DNA of 64,000 nt from Thermoanaerobacter thermocopriae JCM 7501 (GTDB taxonomy: Bacteria > Bacillota > Thermoanaerobacteria > Thermoanaerobacterales > Thermoanaerobacteraceae), in NCBI RefSeq assembly GCF_001310975.1, contig NZ_BAZY01000005.1:1-64000 (forward strand). The letters are read 5' to 3'. Of this stretch, positions 20,990 to 30,146 are shown piece by piece; positions within the stretch are counted from its first letter, which is position 1; the number at the start of each line of letters is the position of its first letter. The notes under the pieces were generated by a model that did no database searches, was not told the origin of the DNA, and saw only the letters and a program-made list of their open reading frames with translations. Position numbers and translations under genes: made by a program.

Positions 20990-21899
20990 ATGTTGAAAAA
21001 TGAAAATTTGTGTAATAAACTTAAGAAAAGGAAGTTTGTTGTAACAGCAGAAGTTTCTACGCCGAAAGGGGTAGATGTAACGAAAACTATTGAGAAGGCG
21101 AGAAAATTAAAGGGTATTGTAGATGCCTTAAATATAACAGATTCTCCTATGGCGAATATGCGAATGAGTCCCATAGCGGTAGCTCACCTCTTGCAAGACC
21201 ATTTAAGCATTGAAGCTATTTTTCATTTGACCTGTAGGGACAGAAATCTAATTGGACTACAGTCAGAACTTCTTGGAGCTTATGCATTAGGGGTGAGAAA
21301 TATATTGGCATTGACGGGAGATGACCCCTCCCATGGTGATACTCCTCAAGCTAAAGGGGTATATGATGTAGATTCTATTGGGCTTTTAAAAATTATCAGT
21401 GCTTTTAATAAAGGCTATGATTATAATGGCAATAAATTAGATTCACCAACAGAATTTTGTGCAGGCACTACTGCTAATCCAAATGATTTAAGAGATGAGG
21501 CGATAGAGAAGCTTAAAGTTAAGATAGAAGCAGGGCAGAGTTTATTCAAACACAACCGGTTTATGATGAAGAGATTTTATTTAAGTTTATTGAAAAGATT
21601 AAAGATCTCAATGTACCACTTTTAGTAGGTATATTGCCTCTTAAAAGCTTTAAAATGGCAGTTAATTTAAATGAAAAAGTGCCAGGTATAGATATTCCAG
21701 AAAAAGTTTAGAAAGGCTAAAAGATGGAGGAAAAGAAGAGGGAATAAGCATAGCTGTAGAGTTTATAAAAAATGTACGCAGTGAAGTTGCTGGAATTCAC
21801 ATTATGCCTTTGGGAAATACAGATGTAGTGTTAGAGATAATTTCTAGAATTGATGATTTGGCTTGTGAGGTTATACAAAATAAAGTTCAGATGAATTGA
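20990..21899 (+). CDS. metF: Methylenetetrahydrofolate reductase, MetF-like (two frameshifts)
   Basis: Makes 5-methyl-tetrahydrofolate for MetH. The TIM-barrel motifs KFVVTAEVSTPKG, LNITDSP, HLTCRDRN and LALTGDDPSHGD are clear. One G is missing in GGG 21533-21535 (restored: EAGAEFIQTQPVYDEEI) and one T in TTT 21707-21709 (restored: EKVLERLKDGGKEEG). The total is then about 303 residues, as usual. It is the first gene after the SAM riboswitch and overlaps the leader of metH. In acetogens the homologue acts in the Wood-Ljungdahl pathway; here the riboswitch and metH point to methionine synthesis. Confidence 0.88.
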
Positions 21900-21913
21900 A
21901 ACGGAGGTTAAAA

Positions 21914-24337
21914 ATGTTAGACATTTTTAAAGAATTATCAAAGAGAGTAATTATTTTTGATGGAGCAATGGGAACACAACTTCAAGAGAGAGGTTTAAAA
22001 ACTGGAGAGTGTCCCGAATATATGAATATAACCCATCCAGAAGTAGTATTTGATATCCACAGGGCCTATATAGAGGCGGGGGCGGATGTGGTTGAGACAA
22101 ACACTTTTGGAGCTAATAGAGTGAAATTGGCAAAGTACGGACTGGAAAATGAGGTTTTCAATATCGTCACTCAAGGTGTCAAAATTGCAAAAGAGGCGGC
22201 AAAAGATAAACCTGTGGCACTTTCTATAGGACCTACGGGAGAGCTTTTAACTCATTATGGAGATATGACTTTTGACGAAGCTTATGAAGTCTTTAAAGAG
22301 GTAGTGGTGGCAGGAGAAAAAGCAGGGGCAGATATTGTCCTAATTGAGACTATGTCGGATATATTAGAAGCAAAGGCTGCTATACTTGCCGCTAAAGAGA
22401 ATTCCAACATGAAAGTGATCTGCACAATGACTTTTCAAGAAGATGGAAGGACTCTCATGGGGTCAGATCCTATAACTGTAGTAGTTAGTTTACAAGGGTT
22501 AGGATTAGATGCCATTGGTGTTAACTGTTCTACTGGTCCCGATAAAATGATAAATGTGGTTGAAAAAATGTCTCAAGTTTCTCGCATACCTATTATTGCA
22601 CAACCTAATGCAGGTATGCCTGTGATTAGAGACGGCAAAACAGTTTATGACTTAAAACCAGAAGAATTTGCTAGTTTCTTTCCTTCTCTTGTTGAAAAAG
22701 GTGCCTCTATAGTTGGTGGTTGCTGTGGTACTACTCCTCACTATATAAAACTTGTTAAAGAGGCTGTAAAAGATTTGAAACCAAAAGTCAAAGTAAACAA
22801 ATTTACAGCAGTAGCTTCTAATACAAAAACAGTTTTCATAGGTGACGATTATCCTTTAAGGATTATAGGGGAGCGTATAAATCCGACTGGGAAAAAGAAG
22901 TTGAGTGAGGCTTTTTTGGCGGGAGATGTAAGTTTAGCAGTAGAGGAAGCTATAAAGCAGCAGAAATGCGGAGCGGAAATATTGGATATAAATGTAGGAG
23001 TTCCTGGGGTAAACGAAGAAGAATTACTTCCAAAAGTAGTTTCTGAAATACAAAATGTAGTAGACCTTCCTCTTCAAATAGATAGTACTAATATTAAAGC
23101 TGTAGAAAAAGCTATAAGAATTTTAAGAGGTAGACCCATAATCAACTCTGTAAGTTCAAAAGAGGAAAGTTTAAAAGAAGTGCTTCCTATTGTTAAAAAA
23201 TATGGAGCTTGTGTTGTAGGACTTACTGTAGGAGATAAAGGGCTTCCCAAAGATAGGCATGAAAGAATTGAAAATGCGAAAAAAATTATAAAAAAAGCGG
23301 AAGAGTATGGCATACCCAAAGAGGACATATTGATAGATTGCATTGTACTGACGGTTTCTTCTGAGCAGGAAGCTGCAATTGAGACTTTAGAAGCGATAAA
23401 ACTGGCTAAAGAAGAGTTAGGAGTAAATACTGTTGTGGGACTTAGCAATGTTTCTTTTGGCCTACCTGAGAGGAAATTGATAAACTCTGCTTTTTTAGCG
23501 ATGGCAGCGTCATACGGTCTCACTACTGCTATTATAAATCCCTGCGATGAGACTATGATGGATACTTTAAGAGCTACAATGGTTTTGCTAAATAAAGATA
23601 AAGGCAGTGTAAATTATCTGAATATATATGGGAAAAAGCAAAAAGAGGAGCTCAGAGAAAAAGAACAACACAAAATTCAGGAAGAAGATTTAAAGTTAAA
23701 GTTCTATATACAAATTTTGGAAGGTAGAAAGTCAGGAGTAGAAGATATAGTAAAAAATATTTTAGAGGAGGAAGTTCAGCCTCTTTCTATAGTGGATAAC
23801 ATAATAATTCCTGCCCTAAAAGAAGTGGGGGATAGATACGAAAAGGGCGTGTATTTCTTGCCACAACTTTTAAGTTCTGCTGAAGTGGTGCAAAGTGCTT
23901 TTAAGATAATAAAAGAAAAGCTTCCAAAGGGTTCAGTATCTAAAGGCAAAATAATACTTGCTACAGTTGAAGGAGATGTGCACGACATAGGAAAAAATAT
24001 AGTAAAGGTTTTGCTTGAAAACTATGGATATGATGTAATTGACTTAGGAAAAGATGTCAAAGGAGAAGTGATATTAGAGGAAGTAAAGCGAACAGGGGCA
24101 CCGTTAGTAGGCCTAAGTGCTTTGATGACGACAACTTTATTTAACATGGAAAAAATTATTAAACTACTTAAAGCAAATACTGATGTGAAAATAATGGTCG
24201 GCGGTGCTGTTTTGACTGAGGAATATGCCTATAAGATTGGAGCAGATTATTACGGGAAAACAGCTCAAGATGCAGTTAAAATTGCTGATAAGTTTTTCTT
24301 AAAAAATGCTCTTTTATGTAAAACTTGTGGTATTTAA
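21914..24337 (+). CDS. metH: Cobalamin-dependent methionine synthase MetH, without reactivation domain
   Basis: Transfers methyl from methyl-tetrahydrofolate via cobalamin to homocysteine. Domains: homocysteine-binding (1 to about 290, zinc cysteines in VGGCCGTTP), pterin-binding (about 320-575, RIIGERINPTGKK and DINVG), B12 cap (about 590-670) and B12-binding (EGDVHDIGKNI near 685, with the His that ligates cobalt). It ends soon after this, so the SAM-binding reactivation domain of E. coli MetH is absent, as in other thermophilic anaerobes. ATG 21914 is chosen because ACGGAGG lies just before it; the upstream in-frame TTG overlaps that site. Confidence 0.93.
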   Translation: MLDIFKELSKRVIIFDGAMGTQLQERGLKTGECPEYMNITHPEVVFDIHRAYIEAGADVVETNTFGANRVKLAKYGLENEVFNIVTQGVKIAKEAAKDKPVALSIGPTGELLTHYGDMTFDEAYEVFKEVVVAGEKAGADIVLIETMSDILEAKAAILAAKENSNMKVICTMTFQEDGRTLMGSDPITVVVSLQGLGLDAIGVNCSTGPDKMINVVEKMSQVSRIPIIAQPNAGMPVIRDGKTVYDLKPEEFASFFPSLVEKGASIVGGCCGTTPHYIKLVKEAVKDLKPKVKVNKFTAVASNTKTVFIGDDYPLRIIGERINPTGKKKLSEAFLAGDVSLAVEEAIKQQKCGAEILDINVGVPGVNEEELLPKVVSEIQNVVDLPLQIDSTNIKAVEKAIRILRGRPIINSVSSKEESLKEVLPIVKKYGACVVGLTVGDKGLPKDRHERIENAKKIIKKAEEYGIPKEDILIDCIVLTVSSEQEAAIETLEAIKLAKEELGVNTVVGLSNVSFGLPERKLINSAFLAMAASYGLTTAIINPCDETMMDTLRATMVLLNKDKGSVNYLNIYGKKQKEELREKEQHKIQEEDLKLKFYIQILEGRKSGVEDIVKNILEEEVQPLSIVDNIIIPALKEVGDRYEKGVYFLPQLLSSAEVVQSAFKIIKEKLPKGSVSKGKIILATVEGDVHDIGKNIVKVLLENYGYDVIDLGKDVKGEVILEEVKRTGAPLVGLSALMTTTLFNMEKIIKLLKANTDVKIMVGGAVLTEEYAYKIGADYYGKTAQDAVKIADKFFLKNALLCKTCGI

Positions 24338-24350
24338 AGGTGGTGTAGAG

Positions 24351-24806
24351 GTGTCAGTAGAAGCGGTGAAAGAGTTTTTTAAAGAGAAAGGATATGATAT
24401 TGAAATAAAAATTTTTGAAGATACAAGCACTGTGGAAAAAGCAGCTAAATCTTTAGGGGTAACTCCTGGGGAAATAGCAAAGTCTATGCTTTTTAGATTA
24501 AAAGATAAATATATTATGATTATAACAGCGGGAGATAGAAAAATAGACAATAAAAAATTTAAAGATACTTTTAAAACAAAAGCAAAAATGGCATCCCCAG
24601 AGGAAGTGTTAGAAGTTACAGGGCATCCTGTTGGTGGCGTTTGTCCTTATGGGCTGAAAAATCCGGTTGAAGTATATTATGATGTGTCTTTAAAAAATTA
24701 TGAGGTAGTATATCCTGCTGCTGGCGACGTAAACGCTGCTGCTATCATAAAAGTCGAAGACCTCGATAAAATAGTAGAAGGAAAATGGGTAGATGTATGC
24801 CAATAG
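24351..24806 (+). CDS. YbaK/ProX-type aminoacyl-tRNA deacylase
   Basis: A 152-residue protein of the YbaK fold, which removes wrongly attached amino acids from tRNA (Cys-tRNAPro and similar). GEIAKSMLFRLKD carries the conserved lysine, and TGHPVGGVCPYG is the conserved glycine-rich loop. I start at GTG 24351, where AAAGGTGG has a 7-base spacer; an earlier ATG would lie inside metH. It is probably co-transcribed with metH and ends in a terminator. Confidence 0.85.
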   Translation: MSVEAVKEFFKEKGYDIEIKIFEDTSTVEKAAKSLGVTPGEIAKSMLFRLKDKYIMIITAGDRKIDNKKFKDTFKTKAKMASPEEVLEVTGHPVGGVCPYGLKNPVEVYYDVSLKNYEVVYPAAGDVNAAAIIKVEDLDKIVEGKWVDVCQ

Positions 24807-24824
24807 ACATACATCTACCTTTTT
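24788..24824 (+). terminator. Terminator overlapping the end of the deacylase gene
   Basis: A 12-bp perfect stem, GGTAGATGTATG (24788-24799) with CATACATCTACC (24808-24819), is followed by five T. The stop codon of the deacylase gene lies in the loop. Confidence 0.88.
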
Positions 24825-25394
24825 AAAAAATTTTTTGCTTTCCATATATTCTGTTACTTGTACTAAAGTCTCTCCAAATCTTTGAAAGTGTACAATCTCT
24901 CTTTCTCTCAAAAACCTTAAAGTATCTTTTACGCAAGGGTCATCCGTTAGATTTATTAAATGTTCATAAGTTGCTCTTGCTTTTTCTTCGGCTGCCATAT
25001 CTTCGTGTAAATCAGCGATTGCATCTCCTTTTGCCTGGATATAGGCGGCGGTCCACAGCATTCCAGTTGTATCTGCGTAAAACAAGCCTCTGTCGTGTTC
25101 TGTGTAATATTCTCCCAATCCCTCTTTCTTTAATATTTCTACTGGTACTCCCTTTAAAAGCTTGAAAACAAGAGTTGCTATTATTTCAAGATGTGCTAGT
25201 TCTTCTGTAGCGATATCTGTCAAAACCGCTTTTGCTTTTCCTGTAGGCATGACAAATCGCTGAGTTTGGTATCTTAAAGCAGCTGCCAGTTCCCCGTCAG
25301 GACCTCCGTATTGGGCGATGAGGTATTTTGCCATTTTTACATCTGGTTTGCAGACTTTGGCAGGATATTGCAGTTTCTTTTCATAAACCCACAT
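24822..25394 (-). CDS. cotJC: Spore coat protein CotJC (manganese catalase family)
   Basis: A ferritin-like, dimanganese-catalase-type protein of the spore coat. The metal-binding pattern is visible in ATEELAHLEIIATL, MAAEEKARATYEHL and REREIVHFQRFGE. As the sequence stands, the frame runs on through MESKKFFKKVDV deep into the opposing deacylase gene (to 24690). That is unlikely: one more T in the T run at 24825-24830 (minus strand) would give MESKKFF and stop at about 24822, the usual length. I therefore give the short form; the end is inferred. It is the last gene of cotJABC. Confidence 0.82.
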
Positions 25395-25407
25395 ATCAAA
25401 GTCCTCC

Positions 25408-25665
25408 TCAATATTCTATTTCCCAAGGCCAAGGGTCGTCTACCCATTTCCAGGGATATTGACTTTGCGAATGACCAAAAACCATCAAAGGCCCGTAAAA
25501 TTGTTCATATTGTTGTTTCAACATAGCCAATTGGTTGGAATAATAGTTATAGTCTTGAAGAGCTTTTTGGTCCTCGGGATGAGTGTCTAAATATAGATTC
25601 AAATCTATACAGGTAAACTCTATTTCCATGATTTTTTTAAGCAAGGATATTTGATTTCCATCCAT
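25408..25665 (-). CDS. cotJB: Spore coat protein CotJB
   Basis: An 85-residue small protein with the family pattern IEFTCIDLNLYLDTHPEDQ and a Trp/Pro-rich C-terminus (YPWKWVDDPWPWE). It lies between cotJA and cotJC, overlapping translation signals with cotJA (its ribosome site is the AGGTGA at the cotJA end). Its presence implies a spore-forming lineage. Confidence 0.9.
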   Translation of the reverse strand: MDGNQISLLKKIMEIEFTCIDLNLYLDTHPEDQKALQDYNYYSNQLAMLKQQYEQFYGPLMVFGHSQSQYPWKWVDDPWPWEIEY

Positions 25666-25669
25666 TTTA

Positions 25670-25843
25670 TCACCTCATTTTTTCGCCTGCGTAAGGCATA
25701 TCAAGTTCAGGAAAGATGGTCCCCTTTTTAATGGCTTCTTCTGGAGGATAAAGGGATACATATTTTTGCAAAGGCACGTAAGCGCGTGCAAGTTTTAGAT
25801 GTGGAAAAGTATAATCTTGCTCATAAGGATTATAATCGTACAT
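25670..25843 (-). CDS. cotJA: Spore coat associated protein CotJA
   Basis: A 57-residue protein starting MYDYNPYEQDY, with LARAYVPLQKYVSLYPPEEA and FPELDMPY, the CotJA pattern (Pfam spore coat associated protein JA). It starts at ATG 25843 after the ribosome site GGGAGG and heads the cotJABC operon. I cannot identify a mother-cell sigma-factor promoter with confidence. Confidence 0.85.
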   Translation of the reverse strand: MYDYNPYEQDYTFPHLKLARAYVPLQKYVSLYPPEEAIKKGTIFPELDMPYAGEKMR

Positions 25844-25929
25844 TTTTTAAACCTCCCAAATCGGTTGATTTACTAATATAATATTCTTATATATCTGTTT
25901 GTGATACAGAAAAAAAGGTTTTTTGCTTT

Positions 25930-25968
25930 AAAAAGTCTCCTGCTTTTATGCTTGAATGCAGACTTTTT
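25930..25968. other. Hairpin between divergent cotJ and rlmD
   Basis: AAAAAGTCT (25930-25938) pairs with AGACTTTTT (25960-25968) around a 21-base loop. It looks like a bidirectional terminator although it sits between divergent genes, so it may insulate the two promoters or be a relic. Confidence 0.45.
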
Positions 25969-26078
25969 AATATGTCTTTGCGAAGTTATTTTATTTTTGC
26001 TAAAAACATTTTAGTTAATTATTTAGAATTATTGAGTAGGATAAGGTATAATCTAAATAGCGAAGGAGGAATGGTACA

Positions 26079-27431
26079 GTGAAAAAAAATGATATTATAA
26101 CAGTTGAGATAAAAGAGATGGAGTTTGGTGGATTTGGAATAGGCTATTACGATGGGAAAAGGGTAAAAATAAAAGGAGCTTTTTTAGGACAAAAAATAAA
26201 AGCGAAAATTAAAAAGATAAAAAAAGAGATACTAGAAGCGGAAACGGTAGAAATAGTAGAAAATTCACCCTTGGAAAAAGAGAGCCTTTGCCCGCTTTTT
26301 GGAGATTGCGGCGGTTGTACTTATCAAAATGTTGATTATTTAGAACAACTCAAAATAAAAGAAAACATTGTAAAAAAGCTTCTTGAAAAAGAAGGAATAA
26401 AAGATTATAAATTTTTAGGGATTGTAAAAAGTCCTAAAGAGCATGGTTATAGGAATAAAATGGAATACACTTTTGGAAAAGATAAAGAGGGCAATGCGGC
26501 GTTAGGACTTCATAGAAAAGGTCGATTTTATGAGGTAATCATGACGGATAAATGTAATATTGTTGATGGTGATTTTATTAAGGCTTTAACTCTCACTTTT
26601 GAGTATGCGATAAATAAGAGATTGCCTTTTTATGACAAAAAGACTCATGAAGGTTTTTTGAGACATTTGGTGGTTCGGAAAGCTTCAAAATCAAGGGAAA
26701 TTTTGTTGAATATTGTGACAACAACACAGTTGAAACATGACTTTACAGAGCTTATCGAAATATATAAAAATGCGAATTTTGGAAGTCATCTTGTGGGTGT
26801 ACTGCATACTCAAAATGATTCTTGGTCGGATGCTGTGGTATGTGAAAGATTAGAAGTGTTATATGGAAGAGATTATCTAATAGAAGAGATTTTGGATTTA
26901 AAATTTAAAATAAGTGCATTTTCTTTTTTTCAGACCAATTCATACGGGGCAGAAAAACTTTATGAGACGGTAAGGGAATTTGCTGGAGATGTATCTGACA
27001 AAATAGTTTTTGATTTATATTCTGGTACAGGGACCATAGGCATAATTATGGCTCCAATGGCTAAAAAGGTGATTGGGATAGAACTTGTGGAAGAAGCAGT
27101 TATGTCGGCGAGAGAAAATGCCAAACTCAATGGACTTAAAAATTGTACTTTTATTGCTGGGGATGCCTCACAAAAACTAAAAGAAATCAAAGAACAGCCT
27201 GATGTAGTGATTGCAGACCCTCCGAGGTCTGGCATCAACCCAAAAGCTCTTGAGGATATTGTGAAGTTTAATCCTCAAAAAGTAGTTTATGTTTCTTGTA
27301 ATCCTGAATCTCTTGCAAGAGATTTAAAAGTTTTTAGTGAAGGAGGATATAAAGTAGATAAAGTAAAATGTGTAGACATGTTTCCTTATACGACACATGT
27401 TGAGTGCGTCACATTGATGTCAAGGGTTTAG
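26079..27431 (+). CDS. rlmD: 23S rRNA (uracil-C5)-methyltransferase, RlmD/RumA type
   Basis: A SAM-dependent tRNA/rRNA m5U methyltransferase of 450 residues. An N-terminal TRAM domain is followed by the iron-sulfur cysteines CPLFGDCGGC, the SAM-binding segment LYSGTGTIGI and the catalytic region DPPRSGINPKAL and VSCNPESLARDL, whose Cys attacks the uracil. The GTG start has AAGGAGG upstream and a TATAAT about 30 bases before it. The family includes enzymes for U747 and U1939; which is methylated here is unknown. This is the last clear host gene before the accessory region. Confidence 0.88.
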   Translation: MKKNDIITVEIKEMEFGGFGIGYYDGKRVKIKGAFLGQKIKAKIKKIKKEILEAETVEIVENSPLEKESLCPLFGDCGGCTYQNVDYLEQLKIKENIVKKLLEKEGIKDYKFLGIVKSPKEHGYRNKMEYTFGKDKEGNAALGLHRKGRFYEVIMTDKCNIVDGDFIKALTLTFEYAINKRLPFYDKKTHEGFLRHLVVRKASKSREILLNIVTTTQLKHDFTELIEIYKNANFGSHLVGVLHTQNDSWSDAVVCERLEVLYGRDYLIEEILDLKFKISAFSFFQTNSYGAEKLYETVREFAGDVSDKIVFDLYSGTGTIGIIMAPMAKKVIGIELVEEAVMSARENAKLNGLKNCTFIAGDASQKLKEIKEQPDVVIADPPRSGINPKALEDIVKFNPQKVVYVSCNPESLARDLKVFSEGGYKVDKVKCVDMFPYTTHVECVTLMSRV

Positions 27432-27640
27432 AAATAAAGAACAGAAAAGCTTGTAAATAAAGGGTTTCCAGACATTTAGTTTTTCCCGAGGCCGATCTGC
27501 CGGATGTGGCAATGTCAGGAAACCCTTATTTTGGTTGCTTGAGGGAACATATCAACCGTCCAGAAAATTAATAGTTGAGTTACCAGATTAGATAACCCCC
27601 TTTTTTACAGGGGGTTGAGGGTGCAGGATGGATGTATAAT
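27432..27640. other. Junction between host chromosome and accessory region, with two hairpins
   Basis: No gene. A 17-bp stem with one mismatch joins AAGGGTTTCCAGACATT (27460-27476) and AATGTCAGGAAACCCTT (27511-27527) and is followed by ATTTTGG; it probably ends rlmD. A second hairpin, AACCCCC (27594-27600) with GGGGGTT (27610-27616), lies just beyond the end of the minus-strand defence operon. The left boundary of the inserted DNA must be near here, but I see no attachment-site repeat because the right end is outside the window. Confidence 0.5.
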
Positions 27641-30146
27641 TTAATCTTCTCGCTCAGCATCCGTATCAAAAATTCTATCAAGTTCCTCGTTTGATGTAAT
27701 GCCACGAACTTTATTTCTAACAGCTACTTTTGCCATATCAAGTCTATAGAAATGTTCACGACCGTCTAATCCTTTCTTTTGCCGGATAAGTTGAATTCTT
27801 CCAAATTTATCCCAATGTTTCTCTGCGAATTTTGCTAGGCCAACTGCCTTGGGATAATTGTCCTTACGGCTGGGGTCGTGTGGTTCTAGAATATCAAAAA
27901 TGTAACCTTGTACATCAGCTCTCACTACCACTAAATCAGGAAACATAGAAGTGATAACACCGCCGACCTCATATGGGATTTCAAGTGACCACTTTTTACG
28001 ATCAAGATTACGTAACCAGCAAACGGCACCGTTTTTAGTTCTTCTTCAATAACTCCCTTTTCCCATGGTTTAGTGATGCTTGGAATGTTCCATCCTCAGA
28101 ACAATAGAGGTGTCGATCAATTTTTATACTGTTATCTGAAACTGAAAAATCGATTGAATCTGGCAATACCCAAGGAATAGCTATTGGTTGAGCGGAAGCA
28201 TTTATTAATCTTTCATAGATGTTTTTTCGAGCCTCATTTAATCTTGCAATAGAGCGTTTATTATTCTCATATAGACTAATAAATTTCTCTTCTGCAAAGG
28301 CGTTTATTCGCTCCATAGCAGCAGTATCACTTGTAAGCACAATGACTTCAATCTTTACTTCAATATGGTCTCGGGTACTGTGGCGAATCCAATACTCCTT
28401 ATGTAAGCCTTCTCCCAATATCCTTCCAGCTTGTTCAAAATGTCGAGAAATGTCAAATTCGGTAACAGTCATGGTTTGTGTAGCTTCATCAAATGAATAA
28501 GCATTTTCTCCATAGTCAAATGTTAGCGTATTAAGAGCAAATCCAGTGATTGAAGCAACTCGACCATCAAAGTCACCACTTTCTTTTATGCGAGCAATTT
28601 CTTCGTCCATTTTTGATAAAACTGCATTTTTAACGGCTTTTTGTGCTTCCAAATCAATACCATCCATTGTTAATGCTCTAGAAAGCTGTATTAATAACTT
28701 AAGCGGTGCTTGCTTGCGGGATGAATCCAGGCGGTATGTAATGAGCTTATCCATTGAATCAAACACATCAGAATAAGCGAGGTTGCGCCCGAGTGTTATA
28801 AGCTCTTTATTTGTACCAGTTTCAGTGGGCATAACCGATTCACTATCATGTAGAGCATTAACAACATTTTTTACTGTATCTTTATCAAAGTATGGAAGAA
28901 ACAGACTTACATTATTAAGTTCAGCATCGGAGGCAATTCTTCTTGCCAAAGGAGTGCGAATCATACGCCCCAAAAGCTGTGCTATGTAGGTATAGTCCTG
29001 CGCGCTACGAAATGACATCATTGTTTCAGCACGAGGACAGTCCCAACCTGTGGAAAGGTTCATTTTGAAGAACACAACCTTCACATTTTCTTCGTCTTCG
29101 ATTCTAGAAGCTTCAATTTGATGAATTTCAACGTCACGCACTTTGATCGTACCATAATCATTAAAGGTATGTACCACTTCACCGGGCAATAACTTGCGTA
29201 CCATTGCCTCTTCCAGCAAATCGATACAAATCCCTAAATCGGTACGGGTTATTTCTCGTTCATTACCATCTTCGACTTGGACGACAAGGATAGGGTTTAC
29301 CATTTTCTCATTTTCACGTTCACAGTAAGCTTTCCAGTGAGCACATTTATTAAGCCAATTTTCGACTGCACCTTTGAACATTGTCATATCGGCACCAAGT
29401 TGGATATCTGGGTAATGAATAATGATTCTGTCCTTTAAAAGCCCCGATTCACGTACTTGTTCAGGTGGAACAATAACTTTTTGTACTGTCGAAGTAGTCC
29501 CAGCAATTAAGTTATCAAATCTCTGGGGTGTTGCGGTCACGCCGATAACTAAAGGCATAATACAAAGTCCGTCTTCTTCGCTACCTTTGATGAATTTTTG
29601 CATGATGGATTGTGCTTTATTTTCTGCTTGAGCAGATGTATAAGTCCCTCTATGTGCTTCATCAATGACCACATAGAACTGTTTGGGAATGCGTTTAGCT
29701 GTATTTGTGAGTGTTTCCCAAATTGTATATTGCCTTGTATCGGACTTAGTTGTTAATAACTTGTCAGAACCGAGTTTTTGTGTGTTAATAAAATAAATAC
29801 GTCCACCCTCCAAATACTCGGCATCAAAGTTTGAATCTACAGTTACTAAGTCCCGTACACGAATTTTGTCTGATTTGCTTTCAATTTTTAATCGCGTTTG
29901 CTCGTTAAGTTCCGGCGAATCGGAAAGCCAAACAAACACTGAATTCGGATCGCCGATATTATCTGAACCTCCATATAGGATTTCTTCAAAAAGTGCAGTC
30001 ATAATTATAGTTTTTCCAGAACCCGTAGGTGCGGAAAACGATATTACCTGAGGGTCTTTTTCGCTCCACATTAAATGAGCTTTATTAATTTTCTCATGCA
30101 ATTCTGCAAGAGCCGTTTCCTGAAATGGAAATAAAGTAACTCTCAT
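27641..30146 (-). CDS. Type III restriction enzyme, Res subunit (two frameshifts)
   Basis: The helicase-nuclease subunit that cleaves DNA after ATP-dependent communication between two unmodified sites. Helicase motif I is SAPTGSGKT near residue 40, motif II VIDEAHRG near 165, and ATPQRF and STGWDCPRAE mark later SF2 motifs. The C-terminal part (FPDLVVV ... GYIFDILEPHDPSRKDN ... KAVGLAKFAEKH) is the nuclease region, in other frames. One G of the pair at 28067-28068 and one T in 28032-28036 (plus strand) are missing; restoring them joins everything into about 835 residues. Res is the last gene of the operon, directly after Mod. Confidence 0.88.

Noticed and set aside
23074-23523. A 149-codon open frame on the minus strand inside metH
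   Set aside because: Shadow of the conserved metH coding frame.
27594-27616. The CCCCC/GGGGG hairpin as the terminator of the defence operon
   Set aside because: In the minus direction no T run follows it, so it is recorded only as a hairpin in the junction.
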